A stretch of 64,000 bases of DNA from Gavia stellata. Taxonomy: Eukaryota > Chordata > Aves > Gaviiformes > Gaviidae. Positions within the stretch are counted from its first letter, which is position 1; the number at the start of each line of letters is the position of its first letter. Positions 52,501-64,000 of this stretch are shown here, piece by piece. The DNA is taken from positions 32,427,236 through 32,491,235 of the forward strand of contig NC_082603.1 of assembly GCF_030936135.1 (NCBI RefSeq), read 5' to 3'. The notes below the pieces were generated by a model that did no database searches, had not been told where the DNA came from, and worked only from the letters and a program-made list of their open reading frames with translations. The position numbers and the translations under genes were made by a program.

Positions 52501-53932
52501 TATCAAGCACGCAGAACTGGCCTCTTGTGCCTAAAATCCCATGGCCTGAACAATTGCCCTTGGAAGTAAATTTATAGCTCATTTCTGCTTAGCTCCAAGT
52601 GGCCAGAAGGCCACCCTGAAATACAGCCACCAGCAAGACCAAGAGGAGGGGCTGCTGCAAAAGGTTGCTCCCTCCGCATCATGTACATGTCTTAGCAGGA
52701 TGCTCTTGTTAAGTATAAACCTTTAAAAGAAGTAGATGTTGCATTTAGACTGGAAGGTCAGTGCTTGGTCTGAGTCCTTCTGGGGAAGTCCTCCAGCGTG
52801 GAAACCTGGAATTGGGGTGTTCTTTGCCACGAAGACTTTCTGTGGTTCCTTTTACCTGAAAGGCGGAGCACAGCGGTCATCAAAGACTCATGAACAAGCA
52901 AAGAAGTGTTCGACCTCATGTTGAATATGAAAAAGGCTTACATTGTTTACAAATAGCCTAGCACATCTGGAACAAAAAAGAAGATGCCCTGTCTTTAGCT
53001 AAATGAAGGGTCTGATCTCATTCTACCAGAAGAAGAAGGATGACAATAAAACCACTCCACAATTGTCCCTTGCGATGACAGGACCGGTAGAATTTTTCCA
53101 ATCTTTCTCCTGCTGGCAAAAGGTAGAAGGCAAAAGTCTTGTGGAGACAGAAGGAATAAAAACAAAATGTCTTGCAGAAGGCTAGAAAACTTTCCCAAAG
53201 CATTTTTCTTTAAACTTAACCACATGATTTACAAGCTTATTATTAGTTCCCCCCCTCCTTACATAAAAAGAGAAATTTAAAAAGTGTAGATTAACACATT
53301 TTTGGATATCTTCCAAGCTCTCGATTCCTCTGCGTAAAGGATTATTTTGACAAATCAAAGATCACTTTTTGGGTGGCCTCAAGAGATGCAAATTTGTGCT
53401 CTCTTTGTAGCAGAAATGATAGCGTCTCAAAGGGCGCTTACTTGTGTCTCTCAGACAATTACAGAGACAAATCCAGTCCAGCTTCTGATCTAACTGTAAT
53501 AAGATACTGGCTGGTGATTGCTGAGAATTTTTTCCAGATAGGTCAAACACAGTCTGGGGACTGCCTTGGGTACCTTAATCTCTATCTAGTAACTACTCAG
53601 AAGCTACTAGAGGTTCTTCAGTGAAGGGAACCCTTGGGAGGTGCTGCAAGACCATTTTCAGTGGAGGCCTCTACTGAGAACAGGCAGTTTATTTGGTGGT
53701 AATTTATTCTTCGTTTTAAATTTATCTGCTTATCACAAGCTGCTTGTGTTTCTGGACTGCCTGACAACTCGTTTTTAAAAGATGCCTGGCCACTGAACAA
53801 CACCTGGGTCACACTAAATGAGTGCAGAAAATGCCCCTGAGCAGGTGACTGAGCAGGTGATGGAGAGCACGTATCATGGCAGACAGCAATAGTTGGGCTG
53901 TCTACTACCCTGTTTCTTCTGGTAGCAGCGAG

Positions 53933-54060
53933 TCACAGAATCACAGAATCACTACAGTTGGAAAAGACCTGTAAGATCATCAAATCCAACCATCAACCCA
54001 ACCCCACCATGCCCACTAAACCATGTCCCGCAGTGCCATGTCCACACGTTCCTTGAACAA
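53933..54060 (-). mobile_element. CR1 LINE, truncated 3' end
   Basis: The + strand begins tcacagaatcacagaatc and continues gttggaaaagacct, aagatcatcaaatccaacc, ccatgcccactaaaccatg and ccacacgttccttgaac. This is the reverse complement of the avian CR1 3' end with its short terminal repeats, so the element lies on the - strand with its 3' end at 53933. Recognisable similarity fades after about 54060, so it is the usual severe 5' truncation. It has no coding capacity. Confidence 0.9.
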
Positions 54061-57000
54061 GTCCTGTTTTGGTGTAACAAAAAAGCAACATACCTGAACT
54101 GACTCACCCCATTGACCAAGAGCGGCCCTACTGGAAATGCCCCCGTGTCACCCACCTTTGTGGTACCCAGGTGGACACCATAATGCCATCCATGGGGCAT
54201 GCTGTGTTTCTCACTGGGATCTAGCTGCAGGTCACGGTCTAGCCCTGTCACAGTGATCATCATGCGTTGGACAAGAACTCCTCATGACCTTAAGGCGTAT
54301 GGTCACATTGATGGATTAAAGCATGTATTGAAAAGGTAAATGGGTCAGCAGAAAAAGTGCCCAGAGTAGTTCAGAGAGGCAGTTTAAGAACAAATCAAAC
54401 CACTGTGAAAGAAACAATTGTCCTGGAATGGAAGAAATATATGTATATTCACTTAAAGGCAATCTTCGTAAACAGGTTGAACAAGACTATGAGGCTGGAG
54501 GAACAGATGGGAAAATGGAACAAACAGATGGAAAAACTCTATTTCTGAAAAAAAAAAAAATCTATCTGTAAAGCTATAGCTACTTTGAATGAATGCTTCA
54601 ATGTTAGGGAGCTGAGGCATCAGAAAATTCATAACAAGGCCATAAATTCATACATCTGAGATCAATAGGATGGCAGGTCTTTTAGGCAGGTGAATAATGT
54701 GCCTCTCAAACAGCCATATACATTATTTATCCATACTTAATGCCTCCATCCACATGGATACTTTGCTGCCCATATAGGCTATACCTTACTCACTTCACAG
54801 TTAAAAAATATCTTTCAGCTTTTCATTAGCCATCACTGGCTAATATGTTAAAAGAAGAGGAGCACACTCACCTTGCTTTCTGTCATCTAATCATAGAAAA
54901 GACATGGGCCTGATCTCACCAACACTGGTAGAAAAGTCCTACAGACAAGAAGGGGAGAAGGAGTGAGCCCCGTGGCTCAGTCCACTGACTTGATGGGGAA
55001 GTAAAGGCATCGCCATTAAATGCCTCTTATCCATCCAGCTGTTCTTGGTCAGCTCTCTGTGTAGTTACAGTGGGGAAGATCAAGAGAAAAAGAGGGAGGA
55101 AAGGTCTGGTGCTACACCAACTTCAGGGGGAAATCTCACTTGCAGCAACCCAGCTGCAATGCATGAGATGAGACACAACCTTGCAGGAAAATGTGGGTCT
55201 TGTGTTTTAATCAAAGAACCACCACCCTGCAGAAATAAATCCAGCCCACGCTTCGCACAGTGTTCCTCAGTGAAGATGAGCGAGATACAGCAAAAATTTC
55301 TGGCCGTGGACCAGGTGTCCAGAAACACTCCTTGGAGTAAATGAGTTCAGCGACCTCCGAGCAGTGACTTGCATTAGCATTACACAAAATGCTAACTTAC
55401 TCTTAGGACTCGGGAGATGGGTGGTTTGAGCTGGGCGGGCAGTGTTAATAGGTACTGGTTTATGATCTTGGCTTTAATCCCTCTGAATTGCAGCTTCACA
55501 GCTGCAAGAAGGGACAGTAGAAGTGCTCCAGCTAGCTGGGGAGATGCAAGGATTGAATTTTTAACTGAGTGCATTTGGCAGCACTGGGGTGAAAAAGGAC
55601 TTTTGCTTTCAGCACAGGGACCGGGATGGGGATACGGCGTCGAGGACCCACCTGCCAACTGTGTTTTGCTCTCTTCCTTGTTTCAGGTCATTTCTTTTAA
55701 GTCGGCGCAGGGCTTTTAAGGACTGTGTCCCATATCTGGGTCTTAGCAGATTTACCCACATGTTTCCCTGTGCATGTTTCTGGGACTCATAAAAGCGTCC
55801 TTAGTGCTCAAGTAAGTTTCCCTTCCAGGAGGGACTGTCAAAGACGGGCGCTAATATCATTAGGAGGTTACAAGGGGGAAACAAGAGAGAATTTGCTACA
55901 GATCCTCATTTCCATAATCTTGCCTCAACATCCTCGTTTGTCAGTTCTTAACCTCAATTCCTTAACCTCCAAATCCGTGGAGTCGTTGACCTTAGGGATT
56001 TGTCTTCAAACTGATTTCAAGTTTTAGGCAAACTAAATTAGGCTCTCCGTGACAGAAGACAAAACTTGGTCTTTGCACCCAAATGTGAAAGACAGGCCCA
56101 GAGTGCAAGTGAAATCTTGCAATCATTTTTTCAAACCATCTGCCCATCTGCGGTCCCAGAACAATATCAGTTTGGTGCTGCCTTCCCTCTCTCTCTCACA
56201 GGAATAAAGAAATTACCATAAACAAAGCAGATCAAGGGTCTATTTAAGACAAATGAAGCCAAGACACATTGCTTCAGAAGGGAGCAGGAGAAAAAAAGAG
56301 CTGCAGGGGAAGTTTCTTCCTACCTTCCATTAACTCCGGTTTGGCCAGTGATGCCGGGCACGACAGTGTAATTTGGGGGGGATGGTGCTGTGTTCCTCTC
56401 CATGGGCACTCCGTTTCCAGGGGATTTCTGCGGCAAGAAGAAGTGATGACCACAAAGCGTTCTGGCCAAAAAAAAAAAAAAAAGAGAGAAAAAAGACTGC
56501 AGAACTGCTCCCTAACTGTGCAGAGGAGGGAGAATACAAGAGAACAGGAAAATCAGGCTGGACACAAAGAGCCTTTCGGTCTCTCAGACCATTTCTGTGT
56601 TGCACATGGCAGTCAAACCAATGTCTGAATCATGCTATTTATTTCAGGGTGTAAAGCCATTGTGAAAAGACGCGTTATTTCCAAGAGTGTGCTCTGAGTT
56701 AGAGAGTCTGCAGCAAACTGGCAGGGCAGCTTGGCACAAGGATTTTCTGGAGCAGCAGGTAGAGATGAACAACAGGAGCTGGACCAGTCCCCGCATGACA
56801 GCGAAACAGGGAAGGCAGAGAGATTAAATAATTCAGTGTCTAGGTTGATGTGATGCACGGGAAAATATCACCAGAAGTCATGAAGCTAAATGCTCGGGTA
56901 TCTCTTCAACAGATCGGAGAGCAGGTTTTGGGGTAAAGAGAGGGAAATGGGCACATCCGTGTTGGGGAGCAGCTTGTGCAGCCGCGGTGCGAGCGGCAGC

Positions 57001-59149
57001 GTGCGGGGCTGTGCGCGCTGCAGAGAGGCTGCCCTGAGGTGCCGAGAGGGGGAAGGAGATCTGCGGGAGCCTCAGCCTCATTATTTTTATGTTCAGCTGC
57101 CTAATTACTACGTGTCAGCTGTCTGTTGGAAGGAACGATGTACTGCAGCCTCTCGTTTGGGAATTTATAGTGATTAATGGGCCTGGAGGGAATGACTAAC
57201 GAGGAAATGTTAGAATTAGTAAATATGCATCACCGCGCAATGAGTAAACCAGGGGACGTGACAAATGAGCCCAAGTATGTGAAAGATGTAAACGTCGCAG
57301 AGGGACAGCCTTTGGGAGGCCTCGGGGACCCACAGAGACCAGGGGAACAGGCAGGTGGGAGCAACAGAGGTGTGATCCCGTGAGCTGACAACAAACCAAG
57401 CAAGAAGGATCCTCCAAAGCCTTTCAGACAGTCCTGGACAGACCTGGAGGAACAAAGTCACCCTGACGTGGCACTGGAACAGGACTGCAACTCTGTTTGC
57501 TGTTCACGCTGTTGTCTGCTATAGACCACAGCAAGAAGCGTTGTTGTAATGGCCCTGTGTTGGGTGATCATGGCAGCAGCTCAGTCCTACGTCAGGACCT
57601 GGGTCTTTGAAGATACTTAAGTGCTGCAATACCTAAACCGCTTAGACAGTTCATCCATTTCATCTGCAGAAATTGCTTTCAGTTTGACTGTTTCAGCAGT
57701 ATTCTTCTACTAAATAACAGCTTTGCTGTATGATGGAGACCTGTAGCTGGTTCAACACCCATGCTTAGGAAAACCTGCGGGTTCAGTCTTATAGGCAAGG
57801 ACAACAGGAGACAGCACCATGGAGGGTCCTGGATTTTGGGGCTACTTTCCTGTATATTCCTATATAAGAGAGATGTGTAATTCCTCAGAATTACAGCCTG
57901 CTGGTGTTCTTGAATGGCTGGCACTTTAAAACTTTAATGCTTGGAAAAATTCTACCAATTCCAGTAAATTCTATTAGAATCTGTAAAATCATTCAAATGA
58001 ACAGAGTTAAGGAAGAAAAACAGTTCTCTCACTTTCTTAGTCTAAAATATCATTGAGATCATCTGGCAATCACTGGTCTGCTATATCTGTCCATCACCAG
58101 CATCTGCTGGCGAGACCACTCCCTGAGCAGTCTACTGTAAACCTTTGTGTTGATGTTGCTGTCTTTACAAGAAGAAACTAGAACCATCAATTCAAAGGTT
58201 CTTGAGTTTTGGGTCATGGAAAATCTAGAATTATATGTGTCACAGAATTCTGAAATCTGGTCTCATTTGCACCTACCAGATCAAACCCCTCACTCCACGT
58301 GGCTTTCCCATTTTATTTCAAGCACAGCAACATTATTCAAATTTCACCCAATTGAAAGATCCAGCTGTTTCTATTTTTGGTGCATCCCTGTTAGAGAATA
58401 GGAAACAAGCAACAATTCTGCACTGTGTTTGGTGATCAGCAATATTCTGTCTGTAAGATATTTTTCACTCATTGGAAACAGAAGTCAGGGGAGCAATAGC
58501 TTAGGTGCTTCTGCCCTTTAAATACTGCAGAACAGCTGTAATGGTATGTTTTCTCTACAACAGACATTTCTGAAAGCTGAGGCAGTTTTCAGAGGACATA
58601 ACTAGACCATAGCTAAGGCTATAGTTACGGAATAATTTTCCTTTTCCAGCATGCCTAGATGCAAAAAGAAAATTATTTCTAGGAAAAAAAAACCCAAAGA
58701 CCCCCTGCCCCAAACCAATCAACTAATCTCCTTTGTGAAAATTAAATAATCTAAATGACTCTTGCCTTGGTTAGTGTACAGTATCTAAATCCCATAAAAT
58801 GGAGGGTGAGAAAGGAGTGGAATAATCTCTTATAATATCTTGTCATTCAGTCTGTGTATTAGCACATAGCATGAACTCTGATTTGCCAAAAAAACAAGAC
58901 GTAGCGAACAAGGAGAGTCGCACGATCCCAGAGGAGAGCTCAGATGCCATGGTTTTAGTAGCCATGTGTACACCTAACTACATAAAACTGGCCTAACCAG
59001 ATCCAACGAACCCCTTACACAGGGCATGAGCAATGTCCACACCTTGGCTGGCACAGGTTAACTGCTCAGTAGCTGGTCTGGAGGATTTGAAGCCAGATGA
59101 AAGAGTAAGATGGGTTAAAGGAGGACTGAATGCACAAACACAGTAAGTA
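54061..59149. other. Intergenic sequence (no gene recognised)
   Basis: Contains an A16 run at 56468-56483, a short CpG-enriched patch near 56978-57010 and the candidate regulatory stretch at 57075-57240. The open frames are short and overlap on both strands. Confidence 0.6.
57075..57240. promoter_or_regulatory. Candidate conserved non-coding regulatory stretch
   Basis: Clusters of textbook binding words lie close together: CAGCTG E-boxes, the homeodomain core TAATTA, ATTAAT, and ATGCAT. They are next to a small CpG-enriched patch. A 68-codon ATG frame (57177-57383) also crosses it. Its enhancer role is inference from motif density only; NFIA, expected beyond this window, is surrounded by such elements in vertebrates. 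Confidence 0.25.
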
Positions 59150-59262
59150 GAGATGAAGTTACTTGCCCATGGTCATGCAGCAAATTCACCATGCAGCTGG
59201 GAGAACAACCCACATTTCTTGACTATCAGGTTAATGCTTTACCCACAGAGCTATCACTTAAC
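59150..59262 (+). mobile_element. MIR-like SINE relic
   Basis: The stretch reads agatgaagttacttgcccat, ggtcatgcagc, gggagaacaacccacat, cttgactatcaggttaatgc, tttacccacagagctatcac. This follows the core and 3' half of the mammalian-wide interspersed repeat family in order and spacing, with heavy decay. It lies in + orientation. Such relics are ancient and rare in bird genomes. Confidence 0.6.
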
Positions 59263-60374
59263 CTTTGAAGAACCTCTCCAATGAAGTTCATGGGGTGTTT
59301 TGTCTTGGAAAATGCAACTGTGGTAAAAAATTGTTTTAAAACCCTTTACTTTCGTAACATAGATCTAATTACCAAATCCTACGTCATGTAAGCAGACCCC
59401 TGAGTATAGCCTGTCTGTTAGTTGTATTTTATTTATTTTTTTTTAAATGTTGCACAAATAGAGTGTTCTCTCCAGCTTTCTGCGTTGGTGTCTCCTGGTG
59501 TTCCACTCATCAGTCTGACTAAAGTACAACCAGCGTTACCGTTCTGCGCTCGGAGCCTTGTGAACAGGAATCTTCCACTCTCCTGGGCTGCTGCAAAGGA
59601 AACGATTGAGAAGTACAAGAGAAAGGATAAACCACTAATCATTTTTAGGGGGCTGAGGAGAGGAGAACTGATCAGAGGATGACTCTGAACTCCTACAGAC
59701 AGCAACAAGATCACACCTGTTTAAAAGCAGTTTAGGGCTTTGAAAGCAAAGCAAAACCACCAGTGATCTCCATCTCCAGTTGCTGACTGGATAGCAATAA
59801 TTTCTATAATTATTTTTTTAAAAGAACAAGTACATGCCTTTCTTGTTTGTAGAGATCAATATAAATTGAGACCAGCCACATATCAACGAACTTCTTCATC
59901 GGCTGCTTGACTCTATCCCTTCCACTGACCCTGCCCAGTTGGCACCGAAGTCACTGCAGAGTCCTTCTTTGGTCTTTCCTAAAGCAGAAATGGCAATAGG
60001 AAGGCATTTGCAACCACTCCCATCTGTAAAAACACTCACAAAGACAAGTTTGGCAAACTGAAGGCCTTCTCCAGTGCTCCCTGCAGGTGATGGGAAGTAT
60101 CTCATGGACCCAAACATACCCTCAGGAGGAGCCCAGCCTCTTTCTCTGGAAGCAACGATATAAACCATTAAATCCTGGTCTTGAAATCAGGACTTTCCCC
60201 TTTTCGATAGGTCAACGGCCTCAGCCAAATGCCACTTCCCGTCACTCATAACGGTGTGATGACCACTGCACACCATGTGAAGGGAGAGGTCATCTCCCAT
60301 AAGATGGTAGAGGACTGAACCATGGCTCTCATGTTCCCTGGTTTCACCACTGGCAAAAGCAATTCAACGCTTTG

Positions 60375-60440
60375 TTGAAACGATGAAAAACAAAACATTT
60401 GGTTGAAATGATGAAAAATAAAACATTTAGTTGAAACATT
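60375..60440. repeat. 28-bp tandem repeat, ~2.4 copies
   Basis: Units start at 60375, 60403 and 60431, each beginning ttgaaa and continuing (c/t)gatgaaaaa(c/t)aaaacattt. The first two units differ at only a few positions. It is a minor satellite-like expansion. Confidence 0.85.
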
Positions 60441-61135
60441 ATATGTACTCTAATTACAATCAATCCATCCCCAAATGAAATATTTCATCTCAATTTTCCC
60501 AGTGATGGCTTTATTTGGGGGCTGTACACACAGGGGGAAAGGACTTCTGTTTTTCAACAGCAAAATTTGATGTTTTTGAATCTACTTTTTCTGTTGGAAT
60601 ATGACAGGATGGAAAATCCACAGCTATCTCTACTTATAACACATCATGGTTAGGTGTGTGTGCATAGCACTTAACACAGCATAAAACATAACATAGCACA
60701 TAACACATCCAGGTGGGTGTGCATATGGCATGGGCGCAAAAAGTAAGTTTTAGAGACAAAGTTTGAGGACACAGAAACTATTGGAAAAGGGGGGTTAAGT
60801 AGCATTCAGATCAGACTGTACAAAGAAAGCTGTATTTCCTTGATCTCAGGGAAGGTCACAATACAAAAGCCAGTTTGCAGGTGACACTGAAAGCACTTGG
60901 AGGTCCCTTCATTTATTATTGGGTATAGGGAGATCTGGTGCAAGAGAAAAAATAAAATACAAAGTCATTTGTGCTAGGGAAACAATAGCCAGCCCTCAGC
61001 AGAGATAAAGTCAAAACTCAGCTGATGTTTCTGAGTTGGAAGCAAGTGCAACTGGTCAAACGTGCCACACACTCCCCCCCCCCCCGCCATCTGAAAATAA
61101 CACTTCTTCAAAATTTTCTGGGAGCATGAAGATTT

Positions 61136-61153
61136 TAACAACAACAACAACAG
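61136..61153. repeat. (AAC)n microsatellite
   Basis: About five AAC units followed by the variant units agc/acc. Confidence 0.8.
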
Positions 61154-64000
61154 CACCAACAGAGTTCCCCATATGCTGCGTTGTTTATTTTTTGAGGGAA
61201 ATTGTTGACTGATTTTCATTTTGACACATGTGAGATAAAACACTCTACTATCCTTTTATTCAATAAAATCTTTTAATATTCCAAGTTTCTCATGTGATTC
61301 AGAAGAGAACTGTTTCTAAATGCCAACCTTTCCTGCTGGGGGGTGGAAAATGCCTGCTTCTGGCTTGGTTTAGCAGCAGGCTGGCGGCAGATTGGCCTTT
61401 ACAAAGCAAGGTGCCTTGGACAGCGACAGAAAGAGTTGTCCAACCTTCGGCCAAAATAGACCTAAATATCACCCAAAACCAGAGGAGGAAATTTTTTAAT
61501 AGCTCACCTGAAAAGGCAAAATTATTTGCCAAACATTCCAGCAATATCACAGTTAATGCACGTTAATTTCTTGTGGCAAACATGGGGAATTGCATAAAGT
61601 GGGTCAGTTATTGTCCTGGGAACCGCTGGCCAAGTCTGACCTCTCCTCCTAACACCTGGGTGTAATTTCCAGCAGCCCAGCTGCTGTTTCCAGTGAAATC
61701 AAAGCCTATACAGCCGTTGACTTCTAAGATCTCTGATAGGGAGATCTCAGCTGTGGTTACCAGCTGGGCTCCGCAAGTGTCATTTTCCAAAAAACCCATC
61801 TGCCACATTGAGGCTCCAGTAGCCAAGAATCTGCTAGTTACTACCACAAAACTGCTCCAGATTTTCACAGGGGTAACTACTAGCATTTACATTTTGGGAG
61901 GGACAGAGAAGGTGGATTTTAGAAACTGTTACTTTCAGTGTTGAAAGGAAATTTTCATCTTCCTGCATTGGTCCAGCACTGCCTTTTTCTCGGCTGCCTT
62001 CTTGCTTTGATGCTTTGTTTTTAGATAGGTGCCCTTAGCTTCCCAGGGCTATGGGCCATCTCAGCTTTTATCTTTCTCGACATTTTGCATCTGTTTTATG
62101 TCTCTAACCCCTGCCTTTGCCTTCAGCCTGACTTCCCTTTTCTCATATTCAAGCTTAGAGGCAGAGACAACCCAGCTGAGATTCGGGTCTCCATGGATGT
62201 TAGACATCTCTGGGGTTGATGTCTACATTGGAGCTCGTGGTCTAGATTCCCTTTAGCATCAATGGAGAGAAATTAATGACTAAAGCATGATTTATCTGAC
62301 CTTACCTTTATCTGACTTGAGACATCTGAACTTAGCGGGAGGTAATTCCTGCATCACAAGCATCTCTTTCACTCAATTATCAACCAATGGAGAAGACAAT
62401 GTCAGGAGTGACAACTCCTATCTCGTATCACTGAAATCAGTTTTAAAAATGCTCTGAATGTGCCTTTCCTTTGGGAGGATGCTGTCCCTTCACAGGTACC
62501 TTTCTATAGCCCTTAGCTCAAATGATTTACAGGCACCTGCCTTCCCGGGTGATGCCACCAAGGTGCACATACCTGGTGGTGGATTTCTGCGAGGTCTGGC
62601 AAACCTACCCACCGTTACTGCCAGGGTGTCTGGTGTGAGTTTTCTCCAAGAGGCCACGTGAAACCTAAACAACCGTCAACAACCCTATTTGAAGAGTACG
62701 GTCGTTTATGCGCAGGGAGGTAAGCTGCAGAATGAAGGTTTGTTGGTAGAAAAGGGGATTTATCATGATGGATGAAGGGCATTTTTAGTTCGGGAGGCAG
62801 CTGGTTTCCCTGCAGCCAGATGGCCACAGGGTCCAGGCCAAACTTCGCATCTTGACCATGCTCCAGTGTGATGATTACGACTGACTGAACTCAGAGTTTG
62901 GCCACTGTGCGAATATTAAACACCCCAGAATGATTTCTAAAGATTATTAGATTAGTGTAGCACCCAGCTCGACATCTCACCACTGAGCTTGGAAAAATGG
63001 GAAGCAGGAATCAATAGCTTTAAAACAAAGGCAGTGGTAAGAAGTGCTCTCTAAGACCAAAACACTAAGCCGTTCAAGCTGGACCAGGATGGAGATGCTG
63101 TAGCCCACCTAACATACAAGGAACTTGTAAAACGTACCAAATGTGAGCTCAGATCTGGATCCTGATTTTACAAATGTACAGTTTATCCATAAAAATATTT
63201 TATCAAAAACATCTCAAGACCTTCTGGTTCTCCAAATTTGGGCTGGTATTGACACTCTGATGTTTGAGCCACCTCTATTAATTATTTATAGAGATGGCAT
63301 ATGATTATCCAGAATTACATCCAAAACCACTGCCATAAAATTCAACTTGAGTTCCCTTATGCTAAACATCTCTAAAACAGATGCGTGAAAACCTGTTAGC
63401 AGTAGTAATCTTTAGGTTACTTTAGTAAGACAGCTGAGCATGGTGGCATCTTGGGAACTTACTGTCAAGTAAATCCCTGCTTTGGGGAGGGGCAGGAGGA
63501 AACGGGGAACCAGATCTAACCAAAGGGGCAGGATGAAGGTCTGGTACCTATCTGCTCTGGTTGTCTGGTATTAATCTGCAGCCAGGTGTCTGTCAAAGTT
63601 CCCAAAATCTTTGGGTATCTTAGAGGCAGCTGAGAGAGATTGTGCATGAAAAGGAAGCCAGCTCTGAAAATCGATCCTGTGCATATGATACAGCCTGAGC
63701 ACCCAAAAACCACGGCAACAGAAACCGCTCGGTTTCCTGCAAAAAGGCAGACCTTATGCCCATGTATAATACGTATTTTAAGAGCTAAACACGTGAACCA
63801 TGGTAGCACAGAAAATAAGGAGAAAAGAGGAAGATAAATAAAAGTAAAACCCAGCTGAATTAATTGCGCTGGCACGGTAAGCTACGAGGGTGACCAAGTT
63901 ATATATATAAAACCTCTTAGAAATGAGTAGTCCCACTAACAGCCAGTGTAAGTACTCTGGTCCATGATGCCTGCAACCTCCTGCCACAAATTGCATGACA

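Larger units (their letters stand above)
45364..53932. other. Upstream flank of P450 copy B (no coding exon recognised)
   Basis: Mixed-composition sequence. It contains the candidate TATA box of copy B, a CpG-rich islet at about 49330-49590, and homopolymer runs at 50049-50086 (G8, then T and A17). A 202-codon frame from an ATG at 50317 (ends 50925) has a hydrophobic middle and a basic low-complexity C-terminal half, and matches no family I know. In human, C1orf87 lies between CYP2J2 and NFIA; I could not recognise any of its exons here. Confidence 0.6.
59263..64000. other. Intergenic sequence to window end (no gene recognised)
   Basis: Holds a 28-bp tandem repeat (60375-60440), an AACAT/CATAACA-rich low-complexity patch (about 60669-60708), a C-rich run near 61074-61085 and an (AAC)n patch near 61136-61153. 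No coding exon, RNA gene or further interspersed repeat is recognised. Confidence 0.6.

Noticed and set aside
57177-57383. 68-codon frame with protein-like composition
   Set aside because: It loosely recalls the C-terminal part of Tigger-type transposase-derived proteins, but the similarity is too weak and short to call; no inverted repeats or flanking exons are seen.

Overview
The window is a piece of vertebrate nuclear genome, most likely avian. It has no operons and no bacterial or viral genes. The genes are split into short exons with GT-AG introns. Repeat density is very low: I can support only one short CR1 LINE tail and one MIR-like relic in 64 kb. The gene order (HOOK1 followed by CYP2J genes) is the one found in amniotes.

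Layout: (1) Positions 1 to about 24.66 kb hold the 3' part of HOOK1 on the + strand. Twenty-one coding exons (human exons 2-22) encode 701 residues to the stop at 21592-21594; exon 1 lies upstream of the window. A long AU-rich 3' UTR follows. (2) From about 24.66 to 28.2 kb is a non-coding gap between convergent genes, where base composition moves from AT-rich to GC-richer. (3) From 28.7 to 33.56 kb on the - strand is a complete nine-exon CYP2J cytochrome P450 of 492 aa (copy A). (4) From 37.0 to 45.36 kb on the - strand is a second complete nine-exon CYP2J P450 of 498 aa (copy B). (5) From 45.4 to 64 kb there are no recognisable coding exons. This part contains a small CpG-rich islet near 49.4 kb, a CR1 tail, a MIR-like fragment, a 28-bp tandem repeat and a possible conserved regulatory stretch near 57.1 kb.

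Function: HOOK1 is a cargo adaptor for dynein-dynactin on microtubules. The two P450s are ER-anchored mono-oxygenases arranged head to tail. As I recall the literature, birds and turtles carry CYP2J40 and CYP2J19 between HOOK1 and NFIA, and CYP2J19 is the proposed ketolase that turns yellow dietary carotenoids into red ketocarotenoids in cone oil droplets and red plumage. By position and divergence, copy B (farther from HOOK1) is the better CYP2J19 candidate and copy A the better CYP2J40 candidate. The paralogue assignment is inference; the family assignment is secure.

The most interesting observations are in copy B. It lacks three residues (aligned to Gly-Lys-Arg) in the loop after the C helix, a part of the surface that docks redox partners in related CYP2 enzymes, and it has Thr in place of Ala/Gly at the first position of the I-helix oxygen-activation motif. 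All other P450 signatures are intact in both copies. No novel non-standard system was found.
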